Positions 1-5,606 of a stretch of 5,782 bases of DNA are shown one piece after another. Under the pieces are notes generated by a model. The model was not told the origin of the DNA and ran no database searches. It worked only from the letters and a program-made list of their open reading frames with translations. The translations under genes and the position numbers were made by a program. How positions within the stretch are numbered: position 1 is the stretch's first letter; every line of letters begins with the position of its first letter. This DNA is from Chloroflexota bacterium (lineage in GTDB: Bacteria > Chloroflexota > Anaerolineae > Promineifilales > Promineifilaceae), in contig CP070688.1 of NCBI GenBank assembly GCA_020353135.1, positions 497,539-503,320 of the forward strand. Direction: 5' to 3'.

Positions 1-213
1 CGTGACCAGCTCGTCGCCGCTGGCCACGGCCGTTCCGACCGGGACCACGTCGGCAAAAGCCACGTCGCCGTTGCTTTGTTGGAAAAAATCGGAGACGCCG
101 ACCGTGATCCGCTGGCCCCCAGCCTTGACCCAGACCCCGGCCGGGCTATACAGTCGGTCCATAGCCACCCTAAACGTGAACTTATCTAGCCCATACTCCA
201 GAAATTCAACCAT
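1..213 (-). CDS. Glycine cleavage H-protein-like lipoyl carrier, partial (C-terminal half off the left edge)
   Basis: The 71 codons read from ATG at 213 to the window edge without a stop. The start MVEFLEYG is followed by a short stretch containing LYSPAGVWVKAGG and then ITVGVSDFFQQSNGDVAFAD and VPVGTAVASGDELVT. This matches the start of the biotinyl/lipoyl hammerhead fold of GcvH-type proteins (pattern W-x(5-8)-ITVGITDxAQxxLGDIVFVxLPxVGxxV). H proteins carry the aminomethyl group between the P and T proteins of glycine cleavage. The relatives used in sulfur-oxidising Hdr systems are also lipoyl carriers. The lipoylated lysine should lie about 5-10 residues beyond the edge, so modification cannot be confirmed. 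The insertion between the start and the VWVKAGG strand and the -DFFQQSNGD- variant resemble the divergent GcvH-like group more than canonical GcvH (inference). The start is supported by GGGGAG four bases upstream on the minus strand. Confidence 0.8.
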   Translation of the reverse strand, partial: MVEFLEYGLDKFTFRVAMDRLYSPAGVWVKAGGQRITVGVSDFFQQSNGDVAFADVVPVGTAVASGDELVT

Positions 214-229
214 CGTTCTCCCCGGGAGA
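214..229 (-). promoter_or_regulatory. Shine-Dalgarno of the H-protein-like gene inside a small hairpin
   Basis: On the minus strand GGGGAG (224-219) sits four bases before the ATG at 213 and is a good Shine-Dalgarno. The same bases form the 3' arm of a short self-complementary stretch at 217-229: UCUCC, CGG loop, GGAGA. The ribosome site could therefore fold on itself. The stem is only 5 bp, so any regulatory effect is speculative. Confidence 0.5.
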
Positions 230-240
230 CACTCCTATGT

Positions 241-300
241 TTTCCCGGAAACTGGCTATTCGCCCGATCTGAAAGCACCAAGTCGAAGTTTCCGGGGAAA
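241..300. repeat. Inverted repeat with 13/14-nt arms and 33-nt spacer
   Basis: TTTCCCGGAAACT (241-253) is the reverse complement of AGTTTCCGGGGAAA (287-300) apart from one extra G in the right arm. It lies in the spacer just upstream of the H-protein-like gene, so on the minus strand it would form a strong stem in the 5' leader. No T-tract follows either arm, which argues against a simple intrinsic terminator. It may be an interspersed palindromic repeat, an mRNA-stabilising leader stem or an attenuator. Confidence 0.65.
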
Positions 301-335
301 TACTCATCGTTATTTCGTTGCAAAACAAACCATTA

Positions 336-359
336 ATATTTCAACGATCATTGAAATAT
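336..359. promoter_or_regulatory. 24-bp palindrome, candidate operator
   Basis: ATATTTCAA (336-344) and TTGAAATAT (351-359) are perfect 9-bp inverted arms separated by CGATCA. The size and AT-rich dyad symmetry are typical of sites for dimeric repressors such as the TetR or MarR families. The right arm contains the -35-like TTGAAA of the promoter at 351-378, so a bound repressor would block RNA polymerase. The sequence ATCATTGA also recurs at 347-354 and 358-365, one helical turn apart. No regulator gene lies in the window. Confidence 0.5.
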
Positions 360-378
360 CATTGATCATAAGTATAAC
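351..378 (+). promoter_or_regulatory. Candidate sigma70-type promoter toward the first aldo/keto reductase
   Basis: TTGAAA (351-356) and TATAAC (373-378) each match the sigma70 hexamer consensus at five of six positions, with a 16-bp spacer. They lie in the most AT-rich stretch of an otherwise GC-rich spacer. Transcription would start near 385 and give a leader of about 210 nt before the ATG at 598. The opposite strand reads TATACT at 376-371, so a divergent promoter for the H-protein-like gene could share the region, but no convincing -35 was found for it. Confidence 0.4.
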
Positions 379-466
379 GCTGGCTGACCCCAACGATAGT
401 GACTTCTGTCAACCCCCAGGCATGATCTTCGTCACCTCCCCGACAGAGGTTCCCAAGAATTCCGCC

Positions 467-493
467 CAGTTCCTACAGTTCCCTCGGTTCCGT
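467..493. repeat. Three tandem 9-bp units (consensus CRGTTCCNT)
   Basis: CAGTTCCTA, CAGTTCCCT and CGGTTCCGT follow one another without a gap. A further GGTTCC lies at 448-453. The array is in the untranslated spacer ahead of the first aldo/keto reductase. The units are imperfect and few, so this could be a decayed short tandem repeat or a cluster of binding half-sites. Confidence 0.45.
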
Positions 494-542
494 TCGCCAT
501 ACTAGCCCCACCCCCACATTCAGGTAACATAGCCGACAACGC

Positions 543-574
543 CTCAAAGCTAATCGCTAACGGCTCAAAGCTAA
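543..574. repeat. Direct repeat CTCAAAGCTAA x2, 21 bp apart
   Basis: CTCAAAGCTAA occurs at 543-553 and again at 564-574. The 21-bp period is close to two helical turns, so both copies face the same side of the DNA. The second copy ends 10 bases before the Shine-Dalgarno of the downstream reductase. The arrangement fits an activator or repressor binding tandem half-sites, or a simple local duplication. Confidence 0.45.
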
Positions 575-584
575 CTGATTTTCC

Positions 585-590
585 AAGGAG
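585..590 (+). promoter_or_regulatory. Shine-Dalgarno of the first aldo/keto reductase
   Basis: AAGGAG ends seven bases before the ATG at 598, an optimal arrangement. It fixes the start codon. Confidence 0.85.
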
Positions 591-597
591 AAATCCC

Positions 598-1569
<972 letters not shown>

Positions 1570-1613
1570 CCGGCCCGTTCCTCTTGATCTGGCTGATGGG
1601 TCGCCGAGCAGAA

Positions 1614-1638
1614 AAGCATGGGACCAAAACCTATGCTT
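1614..1638. terminator. Candidate hairpin terminator between convergent genes
   Basis: AAGCATGGG (1614-1622) pairs with CCTATGCTT (1630-1638) over nine pairs including one G-U, with a 7-nt loop ACCAAAA. It lies between the reductase stop (1569) and the glycosyltransferase stop (TAG at 1633-1631, inside the right arm). On the minus strand the stem is followed by a short TT and the read-through is CTTTTC, so a weak T-tract is present in that direction only. It may serve both converging transcripts. Confidence 0.45.
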
Positions 1639-2857
1639 GAACGTCATTGGCCACCGAGAGAAGATCTTGAATCTCGTCGGCCGCTTCTCGATAGCCTCCT
1701 GTGGCCTGTAACGATTCTTGCACTTCGCCGGCCGCCTCCCGGTATCCCGGCTCTGCCAGAAGCTCGTCCAACGCCCGGCGTAGCGCCCCTGTTTCCACCT
1801 GCCTACCCACGACCTGCTCTTCAAGAACAACACCCGCACCCCGCGTCGCCACAGTCCGGGCGTTAAACAACTGTTCAAGCTGGTGAGGGATCAAAAGCAG
1901 CGGCACGCCGTAATAAAGCCCTTCGTGAACGCTATTCATGCCGCCATGGGTGATGAAAGCATCTACCCGCTGCAGTATTTCCAGCTGCGGCACGAACGGC
2001 CGGACGATGAAATTGGCCGGGATCTTCCCCAGCGTTTCGACATCGGTCGACTTGCCGGCCGCCAGGATGAACGTGGCCGGGTATTCGCCGAAGGCTTTGA
2101 AACAGCGGCGATAGAAATCGCCGTTGGCGCTGTGGATCGTGCCCAGTGAGATATAGGCCAGCGGTCCGTTGCCCAAAGCATCGAACGGGAAAGGCTCATC
2201 CCGGATCGCCGGATCGATCGAAGGACCGACGAAGCGAAATGTGTCGTCGACGACGGGCGAGTCGGGGTGTAAATCTCGGGACGTGAAGCAGATGTTCAGA
2301 TCGCCGCGCATGGGAAAAAGTGGCGGCATCGGCGGAAAAGCTGTAGCGCCATAACGGCGCGACAGACGAATCCGCGCTCCGACTATCGCCTTCACCAGCG
2401 GCAGCCAGCGGATGACCTGCAGTCAGGCCCGCGGCGGCAGGCGCGCTTCCCTGGTTCCCTCGAAGACGAATGTCGGCAGCGTCGCCGCCGCCGGCCGCTC
2501 CACCAGCGTGCCCGCCATTCTGGCCCACATGGCTGACTGGTCGAACATGACCAGGTCCGCTTCTTCTTGGGCCACTTCATTCATCGTGAACGGCAGCAGC
2601 TCTTCTGTTGTGTGCAGAAACAGGACCGAGACGCTGGCCAGGTTGCCATCCAACAAGCGCGTGGCGATTTCTGCCTCGGTCAGCTTGCCGGCCGGATAGG
2701 CCCGAAACGTCGCCCCCGTTCGCTCGATTTGCGGCCGGAACGCCGCCGTATTGTAGAACAGCACCCGCTCGCCCCGCCGGACCAACTCACGCACCACCGG
2801 CAAAACCGGATTAACATGCCCGTGCGCCGGAATACCAAAGTAAAGGATCCTGCCCAT
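1631..2857 (-). pseudogene. MGT-family UDP-sugar glycosyltransferase interrupted by in-frame TGA
   Basis: A GT-B fold glycosyltransferase of family GT1 (macrolide/UGT-like) that would move a sugar from an NDP-sugar to a small lipophilic acceptor. It reads in one frame from ATG 2857 to TAG 1631 (408 aa, normal for the family), except for TGA at codon 145 (2425-2423). N-terminal features: MGRILYFGIPAHGHVNPVLP with the catalytic HGH (12-14), then VVRELVRRGERV. C-terminal features, counting through the TGA: ISLGT near 236-240, RPFVPQLEIL near 286-295, the nucleotide-sugar motif FITHGGMNSVHEGL near 301-314, and HQLEQLFNA near 325-333 with the E-Q pair. The second half could restart at GTG 2395, but no Shine-Dalgarno precedes it and it would lack the acceptor domain. 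The start at 2857 has only weak GAGA upstream. It lies 63 bp downstream of the cyclase on the same strand. A recent nonsense mutation, a sequencing error or UGA read-through are all possible. Confidence 0.85.
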
Positions 2858-2882
2858 CAGCAGATCTCAAGCGTCAACCCAT

Positions 2883-2919
2883 TAACAATTAAAAATTCAC
2901 AATTCACTATTAATTGTTA
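2883..2919. repeat. AT-rich inverted repeat between cyclase and glycosyltransferase
   Basis: TAACAATTAA (2883-2892) and TTAATTGTTA (2910-2919) are perfect 10-bp inverted arms around a 17-nt loop that contains AATTCAC twice (2894-2900 and 2901-2907). The element starts immediately after the cyclase stop and fills most of the 63-bp gap. Its composition is unlike the GC-rich genes on either side. As RNA from the minus strand it would fold into an AU-only-rich hairpin, too weak to be a convincing terminator. A mobile or amplified intergenic repeat is plausible. Confidence 0.6.
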
Positions 2920-2920
2920 C

Positions 2921-4257
2921 CTAGGGAAACACCGCTTCATAAAGGCGCCACTCCCCCGGAACTCCCTTTAACTCGTGCCGGCCGCGATCCTCAAAACGAA
3001 CACCCGAACCCACCGCCAAATCCTTCACAGTGCTGGAGACCAGGATCGTCCCGGCGCCGGCCTTGTCCACCACCCGGGCCGCCAGGTGAATGGCCACGCC
3101 GCCGATCTCGCCCTCGATGCGCTCTACCTCGCCAGTATGAATACCGGCCCTGATCTCGATGGCCAGTTCCCCCACCGCCTGGCGGATGGCCTGGGCGCAG
3201 AAGAGAGCCCGGCTGGGCCCGTCGAAGGTGATGAAGAAGCCGTCGCCGGTGTGCCGCACCTCCCGGCCGCGATACTTGCTCATCTCTCGCCGCACCAGTT
3301 GGTTATGCTGCTCCAAAAGCGTCCGCCAGCGACGGTCGCCCATCTCCAGGGCCAGGGCCGTCGAGCCGACGATGTCGGTGAACAGCACCGTGGCCAGCGT
3401 TCGCCCGCCGCGCACCGCCGGCCGGACCCCGGTCAGGAACTCCTCGATCTCCGGCTCCATCAAGCCATCGTCGCTCATGAACCAACGGTGATCGGCCCCT
3501 TCCATCTCGACGTAGCGAGCGCCGGGAATGCAGGCGGCGATATATTCGGCCGAGCCCCGGCGCACGACCTGGTCTCCTTCCCGGTGCAGGATCAGGGTCG
3601 GGACCTGGATCGACGGCAGCACCGGCCGCACGTCAATCCCGCTGAAGGTGCGTACTAACTCGATGACCGCCCGGGGACTGGCGCCTAGCCGCATCAATTT
3701 GCCCCACCACTGCTTGCGGACTTCGTCATCGGCCGCGCTGGGCGCCCAACGGGCCACGGTATCAGGATCGCCCCAGCTCTGGGGGATACCGGCTATCCAG
3801 CGCTCGTACTGCTCCCGGTTCAGGACATAGGGGTAATCCTCTGACCAGGCGCCCTTGGCGAAGGTGCCGTAGAGGATTAGCGCCGTGGTCTTCTCGGGAT
3901 AGGTGGCCGCGAACAGCATGGACACCGGCCCGCCCTCGGAAATGCCGAACAAGGCGGCGCGCTCGCTGCCGGCCGCTTCCATCACCGCCAGCACTTCATC
4001 CAGCCGCTCGTCCACGGTGCGATTGAGGGCGTCGCGGTCCGACATGCCCGTGCCCAACTTGTCGAACATGATCACCCGGGCGAAGCCGGCCAACTTCTCC
4101 AGGAAGCGTGCCAAGTCGGGATCGTCCCAGAAATGCTCCAGGTGGGAGATGAAACCGGGCACGATCAGCAGGTCGATCTGGCCCGGCCGAAGATCTGGTA
4201 GGCGATAAAATGTCCGTCGTGCTCAGCGTATTGGGTTACGGGCTGCGACAAGGGCAT
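2921..4257 (-). pseudogene. Alpha/beta-hydrolase fused to class III adenylate/guanylate cyclase, frameshifted near the N terminus
   Basis: Reconstructed length is about 445 aa. Reading from ATG 4257 gives MPLSQPVTQYAEHDGHFIAY then QIFG, after which the frame breaks. The adjacent frame resumes with GQIDLLIVPGFISHLEHF. One base is missing within about 4183-4188. Numbering assumes the repair. The hydrolase domain covers about 15-280, with nucleophile S107 in GISEGG, acid D229 in REGDQVV and H257 in GADHRWF. The cyclase domain covers about 285-445, with metal aspartates D295 (LFTDIVGS) and D339 (HTGDGFF) and the AAR arginine R405. Such proteins would make cAMP (or cGMP) in the cytosol, perhaps in response to a ligand in the hydrolase pocket (inference). 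Purine-recognition positions read R335 and E394 instead of the usual K and D, and H401 instead of N. Without repair, a GTG start at 4162 would give 413 aa lacking the first strand. It is followed by the glycosyltransferase on the same strand and is divergent from the second reductase. Confidence 0.85.
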
Positions 4258-4264
4258 GGCAAAA

Positions 4265-4291
4265 ATAATACCACACCAATCGCCAAAACAA
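4265..4291 (-). promoter_or_regulatory. Candidate leaderless promoter of the cyclase fusion
   Basis: On the minus strand TATTAT (4270-4265) lies exactly seven bases before the ATG at 4257, so transcription would begin at or next to the start codon. No Shine-Dalgarno is present between them, which agrees with a leaderless mRNA. The best -35 is TTGTTT (4291-4286) with a short 15-bp spacer, so the call rests mainly on the -10. Confidence 0.4.
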
Positions 4292-4349
4292 CTATCCCCC
4301 CGGCTCAAACCTGCTAAAATCCGACTATTCCGTGTCACATAATGAAACC

Positions 4350-4366
4350 ATCCTGTCAATCCTGTC
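4350..4366. repeat. Direct repeat ATCCTGTC x2
   Basis: ATCCTGTC occurs at 4350-4357 and 4359-4366, one base apart, in the leader just upstream of the second reductase. It may be a remnant of a short interspersed repeat or a pair of half-sites. It weakly argues against the upstream ATG at 4342 being a real start, because translation from there would run through the repeat. Confidence 0.4.
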
Positions 4367-4374
4367 TGATTCAC

Positions 4375-4380
4375 GAGGGA
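4375..4380 (+). promoter_or_regulatory. Shine-Dalgarno that decides the second reductase start
   Basis: GAGGGA lies three to five bases before ATG 4384. The in-frame ATG at 4342 has no such site. Confidence 0.65.
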
Positions 4381-4383
4381 AAC

Positions 4384-5259
4384 ATGGAGAAAAGACGATT
4401 CGGCCGCACCGACCACATGAGCACCGTCGCCATCTTCGGCGCCGCCGCCTTCTACGACGTTACCCAAACGACGGCCGACCGGGCCATGGCCCAGGTGATC
4501 GAAGCCGGGGTAAATCACATCGACGTGGCCCCCGGTTACGCCAAGGCCGAGAAGCGGCTCCGGCCGTGGTTAAAAACGATGGCCGGCGACTTTTTCCTGG
4601 GCTGCAAGACGCTGCAGCGGGGCAAAAAAGGCGCGGCGGCCGAGTTGCGCCGTTCGCTGAAGCGGCTGGGCGTCGATCGTTTCGACCTGTACCAGCTGCA
4701 CGCCGTGGACAGCATGGCCGAATTGGACAAGGCCACCGGTCCTGGCGGCGCCCTGGAAGCTATCCTGGAAGCCCGAGAAGAGGGGCTCTTGGACTACATC
4801 GGCATCACCGGCCATGGACTGCAAGTGGCCGATATCTTTCTCGAGGCCCTGGAGCGCTTCGACTTCGACTCCGTGCTGCTGCCGGTCAACTTCACCATGT
4901 ACGCCAACCCGGTCTTCCGGGCCAGTACCGAAACGCTGCTGGCCCGCTGCCGGGAACGAGATGTGGCTGTCATGGCCATCAAGGCCGTGGCCCGCGGGCT
5001 TTGGCACGACAAACCCCAGACTCACAGTTCCTGGTACCAGCCCTTTGACCGCATGGCGGAAGTCGAACCGGCCGTGCACTTCAGCCTCTCCCAGCCGGTG
5101 AGCGGCCTCTGCACCGTGGGTGATGTGAAGGTGCTGCCCTTGTTCTTACGCGCCTGCGAAAGCTACCGCCAGCCGATGCCGGCCGGGGAACAAGAGGCGT
5201 TGATCGCCACGGCCGATCGTTACGAGCCCATCTTCAACCCGGCCCACCCCACCCTCTAG
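4384..5259 (+). CDS. Aldo/keto reductase, short divergent type (291 aa)
   Basis: A cytosolic TIM-barrel oxidoreductase of the aldo/keto reductase superfamily; the substrate is unknown. It starts MEKRRFGRTDHMSTVAIFGA. The tetrad is intact: D47 and Y52 in HIDVAPGY, K75 in LGCKTLQ and H106 in LYQLHAVD. YIGITGHG (128-135), LPVNFTMY (156-163) and MAIKAVARGLW (197-207) correspond to the later barrel strands. The C terminus lacks the IIPGxRxxEQ-type 2'-phosphate loop and instead has GLCTVGDVKVLPLFL (231-245), so cofactor preference may differ from the first reductase. It is only distantly similar to that protein, so the two are not a recent duplication. ATG 4384 was chosen over in-frame ATG 4342 because GAGG lies five bases upstream and the family alignment begins there. 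It is divergent from the cyclase gene with a 126-bp spacer and ends in TAG. Confidence 0.93.
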   Translation: MEKRRFGRTDHMSTVAIFGAAAFYDVTQTTADRAMAQVIEAGVNHIDVAPGYAKAEKRLRPWLKTMAGDFFLGCKTLQRGKKGAAAELRRSLKRLGVDRFDLYQLHAVDSMAELDKATGPGGALEAILEAREEGLLDYIGITGHGLQVADIFLEALERFDFDSVLLPVNFTMYANPVFRASTETLLARCRERDVAVMAIKAVARGLWHDKPQTHSSWYQPFDRMAEVEPAVHFSLSQPVSGLCTVGDVKVLPLFLRACESYRQPMPAGEQEALIATADRYEPIFNPAHPTL

Positions 5260-5264
5260 CTCCC

Positions 5265-5326
5265 AGAAGCCAGGCTATTTGAATGTCAGGTTGCTCAGCC
5301 TGCATACCCCGAAAAGCCTGGCTTCT
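5265..5326. repeat. Inverted-repeat element with perfect 12-bp arms
   Basis: AGAAGCCAGGCT (5265-5276) and AGCCTGGCTTCT (5315-5326) are exact reverse complements around a 38-nt spacer. The spacer holds its own small stem, CAGG with CCTG (5287-5302). The element begins five bases after the reductase stop. There is no T-tract, so an intrinsic terminator is not well supported. The nested, long-loop structure fits an intergenic palindromic repeat that may end or protect the transcript. Confidence 0.65.
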
Positions 5327-5362
5327 TCTCCGACAACCATTCCCTCTTGCGCCTATTTTGAC

Positions 5363-5390
5363 TCTGTCCTAATATCCATATTGGAACAGA
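5363..5390. promoter_or_regulatory. 28-bp operator-like palindrome
   Basis: The half-sites TCTGTCCTAATAT (5363-5375) and, on the opposite strand, TCTGTTCCAATAT (5390-5378) agree at 11 of 13 positions and are separated by two bases. The consensus half-site is TCTGTYCYAATAT. A -35-like TTGACT (5358-5363) overlaps the left edge and a poor -10 (TATTGG, 5379-5384) lies in the right half, so the site could cover a promoter for the downstream gene at 5603. The length and symmetry suit a dimeric or dimer-of-dimers regulator. Confidence 0.5.
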
Positions 5391-5501
5391 GGAATCCCAG
5401 CCCGGAATACTTGCCCGTCTCTCGCCCGTAACTTCCTTGCTGCATCGTCCATCCCAACAGGGGCATTCCTGGCGGCTATTCGGATCTGGGTTAGGCGGTA
5501 A

Positions 5502-5606
5502 TGCGGCCGGAACCGTGAAGCCGCCCTTGATCACGCCGCGAGGCTAGCGGCAATTGATGCCGCTGAGATCGCCTGTTCGCTGCTCGAAGGTTTTAAGTCA
5601 AGATGA
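5502..5606 (+). other. Coding-looking tail overlapping the next gene (possible gene remnant)
   Basis: This frame opens after TAA at 5499 and ends at TGA 5604-5606, which overlaps the next gene's ATG as ATGA, the usual form of translational coupling. The decoded stretch includes REAALDHAARLAAIDAAEIA and CSLLEGFKSR, an alanine-rich amphipathic helix like a protein C terminus. There is no ATG, GTG or TTG start in frame, and the same frame upstream is broken by TAA at 5499 and 5370. It may be the stump of a deleted or decayed gene. Chance in GC-rich DNA cannot be excluded. Confidence 0.25.
5546..5564. repeat. Short perfect hairpin upstream of the kinase-like gene
   Basis: AGCGGCA (5546-5552) and TGCCGCT (5558-5564) are perfect 7-bp arms around ATTGA. 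The hairpin ends 38 bases before the ATG at 5603. It could affect the leader of that gene, or be an accident of the alanine codons in the possible remnant it sits in. Confidence 0.4.

Larger units (their letters stand above)
214..597. other. Divergent intergenic spacer without a supported gene
   Basis: No protein-coding gene is supported here. An open frame crosses 2-505 on the plus strand, but it lies opposite the H-protein-like gene and its sequence is low-complexity and unlike any family recognised. The spacer holds the inverted repeat, palindrome, promoter and two direct-repeat clusters listed separately. Confidence 0.6.
5260..5602. other. Intergenic region with no intact gene
   Basis: No complete coding frame with a plausible start was found on either strand. 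A 79-codon minus-strand frame (5534-5295) has no family resemblance and crosses both palindromic elements, so it is treated as chance. Apart from the elements listed separately, 5391-5501 shows nothing recognisable. Confidence 0.55.

Noticed and set aside
399..412. Minus-strand TTGACA at 412-407 as a -35
   Set aside because: The only good -10 on that strand (TATACT at 376-371) is 30 bp away, too far for a sigma70 promoter.
2..505. Plus-strand 167-codon frame at the left edge
   Set aside because: It overlaps the H-protein-like gene in antisense and continues through promoter-like AT-rich DNA without protein-like composition.
1640..1740. Apparent tandem duplication GYREAAGEVQ / GYREAADEIQ at the C terminus of the glycosyltransferase
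   Set aside because: MGT-family proteins normally end with two such similar segments (a REAA...SL stretch followed by GGYR.AADEI), so this is family architecture rather than a new duplication.
2423..2425. Reassignment of TGA to a sense codon
   Set aside because: All four complete genes stop at TAG, which first raised the idea. But only one internal TGA exists in the window and the reductases use TGG for every Trp, so a changed code would be expected to show more TGA codons.
2975..3658. A 227-codon plus-strand open frame opposite the cyclase
   Set aside because: It lies fully antisense to the hydrolase-cyclase frame, which has clear catalytic motifs. Its own sequence shows no family pattern.
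4342..4383. Upstream ATG at 4342 as the second reductase start
   Set aside because: No Shine-Dalgarno, the extra residues (MKPSCQSCLIHEGN) are outside the family alignment, and they run through a direct repeat.
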